Of a stretch of DNA of 64,000 nucleotides, positions 25,203 through 35,406 are shown one piece after another. Source of the DNA: Henckelia pumila. Lineage: Eukaryota; Streptophyta; Magnoliopsida; Lamiales; Gesneriaceae. Location of the stretch: the NCBI RefSeq assembly GCF_033568475.1, contig NW_027331831.1, positions 15,872,001 through 15,936,000 of the forward strand. The letters run 5' to 3'. The translations under genes and the position numbers were made by a program. The notes beneath the pieces were generated by a model. The model searched no databases and was not told the origin of the DNA. It saw only the letters and a program-made list of their open reading frames with translations. The stretch's first letter is position 1, and each line of letters starts with the position of its first letter.

Positions 25203-25867
25203 TCTAACGGTGTACATAAAACGACCACTGACGAGGTAAAATCTCTCTCCTTGTATAGTTCTTCCTCCTCCACTATTACGTTTGGCTCTTCTTCACAAGA
25301 AGATTCCTCAAAAATGATTTCTTCATGCTCTGGCTCAGTTACTTCACTCTCTTGATAGATCTCAGAAATTGGTTCTCTAAGAAGCGCAATCTGTTCATCC
25401 AAAAGACTCATGCGGCTTTCTAAGAATTTATTTGACTCTGTCTGCTGTCGCACAAGATTTTCCAACTGAGCCACATAATCTTCGGAACGCCCTATGCACT
25501 TTTCTTGATGCTCCGGTGGCTGGTTCGCAAAATTTTTAGAGTTGATATCTGGAGGATATTGGTGACTCCAACCCTGCAGTGAAGGATCACAATGCCAATG
25601 GTAGTCAAAATCTGCCATATCATTTAACAAGTGCATCGCACTGTCTTCATCTCTTCTAAACAATTTACTGCCAGTGGCCAACGTTCCATAATCCACCCAA
25701 CTTCTTGTAATCTCATCCAAACCACCATAAAAAAATTGAGTGAGGGTGTAGCTCGAAAATTTATGGCATCGAAATCTGTTCGCCAAATCATTGAATCTCC
25801 CCCAAACAGCATAGAATGGCTCCAAGTATTGCTGGCCAAATCTTGTGAACACCTGATGATGATCCAT
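25139..25867 (-). pseudogene. LARD gag-like ORF with intron-encoded C-terminus, unit 6
   Basis: Same 242-codon chimera, with a Phe-to-Ser change (REPISEIYQ). Its C-terminal codons lie in the filler of the unit 5/6 junction. Confidence 0.75.
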
Positions 25868-28130
25868 CTCCAAGTACCTCACAAGCAAAAGAAAAGAAAA
25901 AAAATCAAAATTAAAATAAAATAAAAAAAACGAAAAGAACGAAAAGATAGAAATAAAAAAAAAATGTCTAGCCTCAAGCAAATAATCTATCCTAATATCA
26001 ACTAAACAGTCCCCGGCAACGGCGCCAAAAACTTTACCGGCTAAATCGATTTGATAAAAATCTACTGGCAAGCGCACCAGGTCAAGTAATAGTAAAGTGG
26101 ACAGAGAGTCCAAGTATCGATCCCACAGGGACTGCAGTCAATTCTCAAGAATTAATTATTTTACTTAATCTAGACAAAATAATAGAAGGATTTTGAATTA
26201 AATAAAATAAGAATATAAAATAAAAACTGATTAAGAAATAAGAATAAAAATAACTGAAGATAAAAATAATCAAGACAAAGACAACCAAGACACACGTAGG
26301 TACCGAACAAATTTTGTAACATGTAGTCGATTCAGGACTCAGATTTAATCTTAATTCACGGGAATTCTCCTAATTTGTTCAAAGGACTATTTCTAGAACA
26401 ATCAAACCTATTCAAATATTGATGAACTAATCTTTCGTAATTCTAATCAAATTTGAATGCATTAAATATTTGTAAAAATTCAGTTTACACCCAAACCGCA
26501 CACTGAAACCGAATTCTATTTCTAGTCGGTTTTACAATATGTTAATTATCAGAGTGATCAAAATCAAAACCTCCTCTGTCGATTTGGAATTGATTAACAT
26601 GCAAGCAAACAGTTGATCAGACTATTCACAAGACAAATATAAATCTGACAATCAATAAAATAAAATCAACTCTAAAAAAAATCCCAAACAAACATCCAAG
26701 TTTTCTACATAAATTTGTTCGGCCCAATCACGCCGTCTTGGTTGAAAATAAACTACTCAATAATTAAAAACAATAATTCAAAAATAAAAATAAAAAGAAG
26801 AAAAAAAAAGAAGAAATCTTCTCTCCCAAGCCTTGTAGCCACCTCCTCTTGCGTTGTCTGCGCTCTCGAGCTTCCGAAACCCTCAAAAATATGTTATATC
26901 TTCTATATATGGTCCGAAACGCCTACCAGTTAATTTCCTCTCAAAATAAGGATTTTTCGGAACACATATGGCCCCCCAACACGCGCGCGCGCGCGGCATA
27001 GGCCTCGCACGCGCGCAGCACATAAAAACAGAAGGCTGTACGTCGGACTCGCGCGCGCGCGAGCTTGATTCTCGCGCGCGCGCAGTACAAAAAATCTGCG
27101 CCGAGCTATAATTTTCAAAAATTCATATATCGAGATCTAGCCGTCGGATTGAGCTGAAATTTTGACAGCAGCTTCAAAACATCTTTAAATTTAATCTGAA
27201 CAGTGAAGATTGGATTTCAATATTTCTAAAATTAAATATGATTTTTCGATCAAGGCTGCTCCGTAATTCACTCTTCAAAAATCCATTTTCCTACAAAATT
27301 AACCCAAAGAGTGAAATACACACACATGCACTAAAACACATAAAAACACATAAAAATAATATGAATGCACACAAAATAAACATAAAAATAACATGAAATA
27401 ATGCATACAAAATGCACTTATCAATCATCATGCTCACGAGTTTTGTACTCACCAGCGATTTTCCACCACATGCTTTTTCTCTATTTGTACACTTACTTGT
27501 ACTCATCGTTTATCCATTATTTTGTATTGTCATATTAATAGAAATTAACTAATAAAATCCATTGTTATTTTTCTAGTACCACCATGTCAAACTTGGCAAA
27601 GCTTGAATTCGTTGCACTCGATATCACTGAAAAAAATTATATGCCATGGACTCTTGATGTTGAGATGCATCTTGAGTCATTGGGTCTAAGTGAAAGCATT
27701 AAAGAAAATAATATATCAACCTCACAAGATAAAGCAAAAACTATGATTTTCTTGCGCCGACATCTTGATGAAGGGTTGAAATGTAAGTATCTCACAGAAA
27801 AAGACCCAATAACTTTATGGAAAGGGCTGAAAGAAAGATTTGAGCATATAAGGGAATTGATACTTCCGACCGCCCGTGATGAATGTAATACGTTGAGATT
27901 CCAAGACTTTAAAAAAGTCAGTGATTATAATTCTGCGATGTATCGAATAGTCTCGCAATTAAAATTCTGTGGACTTGAAGTCACAGAGATGGAAATGCTT
28001 GAGAAAACATTTTTCACTTTTCACGCATCGAATATAACTCTACAACAACAGTATAAAGTGCGTGGATTTTTGAGATATTCCGAACTAATCGCATGTCTTC
28101 TTGTGGCGGAAAAGAACAACGAATTGTTAG
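25203..28130 (+). repeat. Array unit 6 (distal, without intron filler)
   Basis: LARD LTR copy 26034-27423, with the first bases mutated (TTACCGG) and the primer-binding site in the GTTGCC form. Gag at 27584 passes the position where the other copies switch to intron (TTAG at 28127-28130) and continues as intact gag. Confidence 0.95.
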
Positions 28131-28624
28131 TAAGAAATCATCAATCCCGACCCACTGGATCAACGACATTTCCTGAAGCAAATGTCGTAATGAAAAATAA
28201 AAACCAAAATCAAAGGAATAGACCAGATTTTGGTCGTGGACGAGGTCGAGGACGTGGGCGTAGACGTGGACGTAGAAATGACCGTGGTCGTGGACGCGGT
28301 CGTGGATATGAAAATAATCGAGATAGTTATTTCAGTAACTCATCTCAAAAGAGCGTCACGCACCACCCACTAAAAAGACAGCATGAAAACATGAGTGAAA
28401 ATGAAAATCACTCAAAAAAAACCGAGAGTGTTTGTTATAGATGTGGCACTCCGGGACATTGGTCACGAACTTGTCAAGCCCCCGAGCACCTTTGTAAGCT
28501 CTATAAAGAATCGATAAAGGGGAAAGGAAAAGAGACCAATTTTGTTGAAAATAGTGACCATTTAATTGGTTCAACTAGTTTCAGTGTTGCAGATTTTTTG
28601 AATGATTTCGAAGACATTGATTAA
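27584..28624 (+). CDS. Copia Gag, full length (sixth copy)
   Basis: 346 residues, the only intact gag of the element. Residues 1-182 are the capsid-type domain shared with the truncated copies. Residues about 205-250 are an Arg/Gly-rich basic stretch (GRGRGRGRGRRRGRR), likely to bind nucleic acid. A CCHC zinc knuckle follows (CYRCGTPGHWSRTC, about residue 285-298). Gag would package the element RNA into cytoplasmic virus-like particles. It ends with a stop 125 bp before the pol start, and pol is in another frame, so the two are not one polyprotein here. One substitution from the other copies (Val to Leu in HIRELIL). Confidence 0.92.
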   Translation: MSNLAKLEFVALDITEKNYMPWTLDVEMHLESLGLSESIKENNISTSQDKAKTMIFLRRHLDEGLKCKYLTEKDPITLWKGLKERFEHIRELILPTARDECNTLRFQDFKKVSDYNSAMYRIVSQLKFCGLEVTEMEMLEKTFFTFHASNITLQQQYKVRGFLRYSELIACLLVAEKNNELLVRNHQSRPTGSTTFPEANVVMKNKNQNQRNRPDFGRGRGRGRGRRRGRRNDRGRGRGRGYENNRDSYFSNSSQKSVTHHPLKRQHENMSENENHSKKTESVCYRCGTPGHWSRTCQAPEHLCKLYKESIKGKGKETNFVENSDHLIGSTSFSVADFLNDFEDID

Positions 28625-28749
28625 AAGATTGGTGGGACTAGATTGTAACAAATTTTTATTTTTCATGCATTTTTGTATTATAAAGCATGTTATATTTTAC
28701 ATTTGTATTGTACTTAATTTTTCTTTATTACATTTTTGTGAAGTTTGAT

Positions 28750-31700
28750 ATGGAAAATGCTATGAGCAAACATGGAAATAATATCATGGAAATTTGCATA
28801 CCGGATAATGGTACAATGCACACTATTCTGCGAGATGAAAGATATTTCTTGGAACTAAAACCAACAAAAACAATGGTGAATACAATATCAGGTCCTGTAG
28901 ACTTGATTGAAGGTTTTGGTAAAGCGAAATTTTTGTTACCTAATGGTACAAAATTTTTGATAAATGATGCTTTATATTCACCACGATCGAAAAGAAATTT
29001 GTTGAGTTTTAATGACATATATTCTCATGGGTATGATACTGAGACAATGACTGATGGAAATCAGAAATATATGTGTCTTACCACATATAATTCAGGAAAG
29101 AAATTTGTAGTTGAGAAACTACCAATGCTCCCTACTGGATTGCATTATACACATATAAGTCCAATTGAATCAAATATGGTGATGGATAATTCATCAATAT
29201 TAACAAATTGGCATGATCGATTGGGACATCCTGGTTCAACAATGATGCGAAGAATTATTGAAAATACACATGGTCATCCACTGAAAGACCAGAAGATCTT
29301 TCAGAATAATAAGTTTCAATGTAAAGCATGTTCACTTGGAAAACTTATTATAAGACCATCACCAGCTAAAATCCAAACTGAATCACCCATATTTCTTGAA
29401 CGTATTCAGGGTGATATTTGTGGGCCAATTCATCCACCATGTGGACCATTTCGATACTTTATGGTATTGATCGATGCCTCTAGCAGATGGTCACATGTAT
29501 GCTTATTGTCAACTCGGAATGTGGCATTTGCAAGATTGATGGCTCAAATAATAAAATTGGGAAATCAATTTCCCGATTATACAATCAAAAAAATAAGACT
29601 TGATAATGCTGGAGAATTTACATCCCAGACCTTCAATGATTATTGTATGTCAATGGAAATCACTGTTGAACATCCTGTAGCTCATGTTCATACGCAAAAT
29701 GGATTAGCTGAATCATTGATTAAACGTCTACAACTAATTGCTAGACCAATAATTATGAAAACAAAACTCCCTATTTCTATATGGGGACATGCAATTTTAC
29801 ATGCTGCGGCATTAATTCGCATCAGACCAAGTGCATATCATAAATTCTCTCCATTGCAACTTGCATTTGGTAAAGAACCAAATATCTCTCATCTAAGAAT
29901 TTTTGGATGTATGATGTATGTGCCTATTGCACCACCTCAACGATCAAAAATGGGTCCTCAAAGAAAAATCGGTATTTATATCGGTTATGATAGTCCATCA
30001 ATCATTCGATATCTTGAGCCTTAGACAGGCGATGTGTTTACAGCACGCTTTGCTGATTGTCATTTTAATGAAGAAATATTCCCAGTGTTAGGGGGAGAAA
30101 AGAAACACATCGAAAAAGAAATCACATGGTATGTACCATCATTGTTACATTTGGATCCAAGGACCAAACAATGTGAAAAAGATGTACAGCAAATTGTACA
30201 TTTGCAAAGAATAGCAAATCAAATGCCAGATGCATTTGCAGACACAAAAGGGGTGACAAAATCATATATACATGCTGTAAATGCCCCAACTCGAATTGAA
30301 ATTCCAAAAAAAAAGATTGAAGACACTCATGATGTCATTAAACGCCTGAAGCGTGGAAGGCCAGTCGGTTCCAAGGATAAAAATCCTCGGAAAAGAAAAG
30401 GCATAGAGAAGCACGATGATCATAAAATAGAAAATGGTGTTCCAAAAGAAACACCTGATGATGAAAATGTTCTGTCAGAACCACAAACTAACGAGAATCG
30501 TGAAATCTCTATCAATTATATTAATACTGGAAAAATATGGAACCGAAAAGACATAGAAGATATTGATGAGATATTTTCTTATAATGTGGCTTGTGACATC
30601 ATAAATGAAAATGAGGATCATGAACCAAAATCTTTTGGTGAATGTAAAACTCGTCATGATTGGGCCAAATGGAAAGATGCCATCCAGGTTGAATTGGATT
30701 CGCTGAATAAACGTAATGTTTTTGGACCTATAGTCCTCACACCTGAAGGTGTAAAACCTGTTGGATATAAATGGGTTTTTATTCGAAAGCGAAATGAGAA
30801 AAATGAAATAGTCAGATATAAAGCTAGACTTGTTGCACAAGGTTTTTCTCAAAGGCCTGGAATTGATTATGAAAAAACGTATTCTCCTGTTATGGATGCA
30901 ATTACGTTTTGATATTTGATTAGTTTGACAGTGTCTGAAAATTTGGAAATGTGTCTTATGGATGTTGTTACAGCTTACTTATACGGATCACTTGATAGTG
31001 ATATATACATGAAAATCCCTGAAGGATTTAAGATGCCTGAAGCACAAAGTTCAAAACCCAGAGAATTTTATTCTGTAAAATATCAAAGATCATTATATGG
31101 GTTGAAACAATCAGGCCGAATGTGGTATAATCGGCTAAGTGATCACTTGATGAAAAAGGGATATGTAAATGATCCAATATGCCCTTGTGTTTTCATCAAA
31201 AAAACAACATCCGGATGTATAATTATTGCTGTATATGTTGATGATTTAAACATCATTGGAACGAATAAAGAAATTCATGAAGTTATGATGTACTTGAAAG
31301 AAGAATTTGAAATGAAGGATCTTGGAAAAACCAAGTACTGTCTGGGTTTGCAAATCGAACAAAAAGAATGTGGAATTTTTGTTCACCAGGAAAATTATAC
31401 AGAAAAGATCCTTAAACGTTTTAATATGGATAAATCAAATCCATTAAGTACTCCAATGGTTGTAAGATCATTAAACATAGAAAAGGATTCATTCCGTCCA
31501 TGTGAGGATGATGAAGTTATTCTTGGTCCAGAAGTACCATATCTAAGTGCCTTTGGTGCCCTTATGTATCTTGCAAATTGCACTAGACCTGATATATCTT
31601 TTGCTGTAAATTTATTTGCAAGATTCAGTTCATATCCAACAAAGAGACACTGGAACGGAATTAAACATATATTCCGTTATCTACGAGGAACGACAGATTT

Positions 31701-32232
31701 GAGACTTTTGTACTCAAAAGACACCAATCAAAGTATCACTGGTTATGCTGATGCTGGATATTTATCTGATCCACATAAGGCACGTTCCCAAACCGGATAT
31801 GTATTTACTCGTGGAGGCACCGCAATTTCTTGGCGTTCACAGAAACAAACACTCGTAAAAACTTCATCAAATCACGCCGAGATTATTGCATTACATGAAG
31901 CAAGTCATGAATGTGTATGGTTAAAGTCAATGACCAAACATATTCAAATATCGTGTGGATTGAGAGTAGAAAAGAAGCCTGTGACACTATATGAAGATAA
32001 TGCTGCATGTATTGCTCAAATGAAAGAAGGATACATCAAAAGTGACAGAACCAAACATATCCCCCCAAAGTTCTTTGCCTACACTCAAGAGATTGAGAAG
32101 AATAAAGATATTGATATCTGTTACATTCAATCAAGTGAGAACTCATCAGATCTCTTCACAAAGGCACTTCCCACGACGATATTCAGAAAGCATATATACA
32201 ACATTGGGATGCGCAATCTACGGAATATGTGA
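28750..32232 (+). pseudogene. Copia Pol: protease, integrase, reverse transcriptase, RNase H (two stops)
   Basis: One reading frame from MENAMSKHG, broken by two in-frame stops: TAG at 30022 and TGA at 30910. The protease is near the start, but its active-site motif is PDNG where DSG or DTG is expected. The pre-integrase zinc region (NWHDRLGHPG ... CKACSLGK) and integrase follow, with GDICGP, RLDNAGEF and NGLAES supplying the D, D and E. Reverse transcriptase has YVDDLNIIGT at about 31235. RNase H has GYADAGYLSDPHKARSQTGY, and the frame ends NLRNM. Removing the gag stop would not join the frames. Few lesions suggest a relatively young copy that is nonetheless not autonomous. Confidence 0.92.
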
Positions 32233-32385
32233 AGAATCACTCATGTTAACATGAGGGGGAGTTTACGTTGCTGCACTCTTTTTTTCTTAATATGGTTTTT
32301 ATCCCACTGGGTTTTTCCTAGTAAGGTTTTTAACGAGGCAGCATAAAACACGTAATAAAGACAATCATCATATGACGATCATCAT

Positions 32386-32644
32386 CACAAGGGGGAGTGT
32401 TGAAAATATATTATTTTATTATTGTTGAATATTGAATGTTGAATATTGAGTTGTAAAATATGGAAAATTAGTGTGTGATGATGTAGATGATGATGTTTTA
32501 ATTTTTGGACTAATCTCCCATTGAGATCTATAAATAGGTCTCTCCATTTGTGTAGAAAAACACAATTTGAGAGAATAAATTTAAAGTGTGGAGTTTGAGA
32601 ATATTTTGAGTTTTTGAGTTTAATAAATTTTACTTTTCACAACA
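32386..32644 (+). repeat. Copia polypurine tract and 3' LTR
   Basis: The purine run AAGGGGGAG (32389-32397) directly precedes the LTR (32398-32644, 247 bp), as needed for plus-strand priming. The TATAAATA motif is at 32529-32536. It ends CACAACA followed by the target duplication AAAAT. Confidence 0.92.
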
Positions 32645-32649
32645 AAAAT

Positions 32650-33403
32650 AAAATTTTTTTAATAAAAAAGTAGGAGTGTGCCTTCTTTTATAAAATCGAC
32701 TTATAATTTGTGTAGCAGTTTATTTTGAAAGTTTATAAGTTATTTGAAAAAAAAAATCCAAACATATTTAAAAATCTAACTTATAAACTATGTCAAACAC
32801 CCTTTAAACTTATTTAAAATAACATATAAATTAAATTATGCTGGTTTAAGAGCTTATAAGCTTTCAAAACTTATTTAAAAATAAGCTGATCATAAAGTTT
32901 TTGAATGAACTTATTTTAAAAAAATTTAAGATATTGATGTGTTTAGCATTATAAAATTTCTTAATCGACAAAATTATCGAAAATGATATAATACTATGAA
33001 GGTTATTTAAAAATAGTTTTAAAATTTAACAATAAATATTAAACTTGTGTTACAAAAAATAAAATTGTTTCATATTTTAATTTAGAAAATTGATATTATT
33101 TGATTTTTTAAAAAATATTAAATACTTAATGGGTGGAGGGCATGGCAGAAATTTATGAAAATATACAAAACTATTTTGAATAAGTAAAATTTTAAAATAA
33201 GTTTTTGTTTTTTTTTTAAAAAAAAGTATGGTCATCCCAATTTTTTTAAAAATATCTTTTAAATTGTCAAACAACTTTAGTTTTAAAAGAGTATTATAAG
33301 TTGTTTTGAAGCTTGTAAGCTTAACCAAACATACACTCTTACTAATTACTCTTATGATAATATATTTTGTTAAAAGTTTAGTCTTAATGTTGTTTTTTTT
33401 TAA
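32650..33403. other. AT-rich sequence, no gene seen
   Basis: Repeated AACTTATTT / TTATAAGTT-type motifs but no protein I can support. A 126-codon minus-strand open frame at 33077-33457 is Lys/Ile/Leu-rich low complexity and crosses the SINE boundary. Confidence 0.6.
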
Positions 33404-33421
33404 AACTTTTGACAATTTATT

Positions 33422-33743
33422 TAAAAAAAGTTGATCCCGAAGGGGACCCCATCTCACATGAGTCAGAGGCCCATTGGCTCATGCAGAGGTAAAATCGAGG
33501 GATGTGCACGAGTGGCAGGGACCTGCGGGAGGGAGCAACATGGCCAACCCCCACAATATTCATGCGAGGGTTAAATCGAGAGATGTGCACGAGCGACAGA
33601 GACCTGCAGGAGGGAGCAACATGGCCAACCCCCACAATATCTCAGCAGGAAATATGCTCCACACGAGGATCGAACCCGCAATGTTGGAAGATTTCTTCCC
33701 AAGTCATCTCAGGTCTTACCAATTCGCCTATGCCTCTGTGTGC
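33422..33743 (-). mobile_element. tRNA-derived SINE with internal duplication, about 322 bp
   Basis: The flanks carry an 18-bp direct repeat AACTTTTGACAATTTATT (33404-33421 and 33744-33761), a typical LINE-mediated target duplication. On the minus strand the element starts GCACACAGAGGCATAGGCGA. It has an A-box-like TAGGCGAATTGG and, about 45 bp on, a B-box GGGTTCGATCC (about 33667-33677), the two internal RNA polymerase III promoter motifs. The body contains a segment of about 75-90 bp in two tandem copies (TGGGGGTTGGCCATGTTGCT). The 3' end is a short T-rich run, not poly(A), as in Au-like SINEs. Confidence 0.85.
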
Positions 33744-34363
33744 AACTTTTGACAATTTATTATTTTTTTATGATAGTGGTGCACGGATTTGCACGTATGG
33801 ACGCCAAATTAATACGAAAATACGTTAATTGCACAAAAAATTCATAAGCACATTGACTCAAACTAAGGGATTATATAAAAATTATACATTTAATAGCATT
33901 AGGGACTAATGAAATATGATCAAACATCGTGTTTTCTCACAAGCTAAATCAGACATCAATTGGCAAATTGTTTGGAATTTGAAAGTTTTTGGTGAAGTCC
34001 GACATTTTTTTTAATTTTGGAAATTCTTGTTTTCATGTTGTTGAACTTTGAAAGCCTTATAAGTTCGAAGCCTCGAACAATGGACGTGTAAGAACGGTTG
34101 TCACTTTGTCTCAATGAGGGAGAATATGAATTTCATGTCCTAATTTTTTGGTCTTTTGCCAGTAGTATGTCGTGTATTTCTCACGTAGAGAATCATATTG
34201 GATTTCTCGTTTGTATACTCTCTTATTAATTGGTGTTAAAATAATTTTGTTTAAAGAAGCCATTTCAATGAATTTGATTGGAGGAATGATGTTGGCTTTG
34301 TCAATTGTAGCTATTTGGCCAATACAAAGACAGATCCATATGAAGGCTGTGGTGGGCTGTAGC

Positions 34364-34480
34364 TAGGGATGACAATGGGTTGGGTCTAAATCCAGCCCCG
34401 CATCGAACCCGGTTCGGCGGGGCGGGTCTAAACCTCAAGCGGGTCCATATGCGGGTCCGGGGCGGGTCTCGGGCCAAAAA
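34364..34480. mobile_element. Truncated hAT-type end, GGGTCC-rich
   Basis: Begins TAGGGATGACAATGGGTTGGG, related to the left end of the element at 3512, followed by repeated GGGTC/GACCC motifs. No matching right end or 8-bp duplication was found, so this looks like a fragment. Confidence 0.55.
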
Positions 34481-35302
34481 TATATATTAATATATAAATA
34501 TAAAATATAATATGTATATATATTAATAATATATAATTATATTTTTATATTAAATAATCAATATTTTACTCATAATTTGAGCTTATAATATTTTTAGGTT
34601 GAAATAATTTTAATATATCATGATATTTTTAATATAAAAATATATTATTATAAAATTTATTTAGTTTTTAATTAATAATTAAATAAAAAATAATACATAG
34701 ACTCATAGGTACCGTTCCTTCCTGCATCCCCTTGTGAACTTTTCACAGTTATCTACAAAATCATGAAATATAAGCTTCACCGAAAACCAGAAGAAACGAC
34801 GAAGATGGCTTCAAAAGTATGCCAAGGTTATTCACCTTATGGTTCAAAAGTTTATCAAATGCGACGAAGACTTCACAATCTCCAGTACAGGCCCCTGTTC
34901 ACAATTATTAAAATATGGCGTCAAACGGGCAGGCGTCTGCTAAGGCGCAATACTTGGCCTACCTCAATATATCCCCAGACAGATTTTGGGTCATATTTGA
35001 GCTGCAAAAAGTTTTCCTGAGTAATCTCAATCGAGTTCTTTCTCAAAGCACCTTGCACTATCACACCTTCAATGCCATTATTGGAGTGCTAATTCCAAAT
35101 GGATCATCAAACATTCCAGCATCGAGAACTGTATCCCATAAAAGACATAAATATATATACTTCGACTTAACGTCTTTTGGGCCTGCTATGATTTTATCAG
35201 AAATAGTTCATATCAAACTTATAGAAATGTTAACCAAATGAGAGCTTAACTAGAGTATTTGCGTTTGATTATCCATCATTAACGTGTTCATGCATCTTTT
35301 AT
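34481..35302. other. Sequence with no recognised gene
   Basis: AT-rich at first, then more complex from about 34700. Two overlapping open frames (34763-35020, 34915-35241) show no motif that I recognise and are probably chance. Confidence 0.5.
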
Positions 35303-35303
35303 A

Positions 35304-35391
<88 letters not shown>
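35303..35391. repeat. (TA)n(TG)n microsatellite
   Basis: About 48 bp of TA repeats followed by about 40 bp of TG repeats. It marks the left limit of the recognisable transposase sequence. Confidence 0.95.
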
Positions 35392-35406
35392 TAATTAGCT
35401 AAAAAT

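Larger units (their letters stand above)
8092..28130 (+). repeat. Six-unit macro-tandem array, period about 3420 bp
   Basis: Unit starts are 8092, 11512, 14934, 18359, 21778 and 25203. Each full unit contains, in order: the LARD gag-like region and its 5' LTR (about 2220 bp); the copia leader end plus the first about 545 bp of gag (about 700 bp); and the 499-bp TCF25-like intron segment. Unit 6 lacks the intron segment and runs on into intact gag. Units differ by only a few substitutions and 1-3-bp indels. They are young, yet distinguishable as separate copies. ATG-to-ATG gag spacing is 3420, 3424, 3420, 3425 and 3423. Confidence 0.97.
4258..32644 (+). mobile_element. Ty1/copia element enlarged to 28.4 kb by nesting and tandem amplification
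   Basis: Short LTRs (4258-4500 and 32398-32644) begin TGTTGAAAAT and end CACAACA. The flanking 5-bp duplication AAAAT is present at 4253-4257 and 32645-32649. Internal order is primer-binding site and leader, an inserted antisense LARD-like element, a six-unit tandem array, full gag, pol (protease, integrase, reverse transcriptase, RNase H), then a polypurine tract. Domain order with integrase before reverse transcriptase defines copia. The insertion and array account for about 23 kb. Without them the element would be about 5.4 kb, a normal copia size. Two premature stops in pol indicate it is not autonomous now. Confidence 0.95.

Noticed and set aside
8092..28130. Tandem array as a pure assembly artefact
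   Set aside because: Units carry private differences (2-bp deletion in unit 1, missing TCA in unit 2, Lys codon in unit 3, shortened CG tract in unit 4, primer-site change in unit 6), so they are not simple duplicates of one read set. Exact copy number still needs long reads.
33474..33828. Small plus-strand proteins of 92 and 108 codons
   Set aside because: They lie in the SINE on its antisense strand and reflect its duplicated body.
34763..35241. Two overlapping open frames of 85 and 108 codons
   Set aside because: No recognisable motif, unsupported starts, and mutual overlap in different frames.
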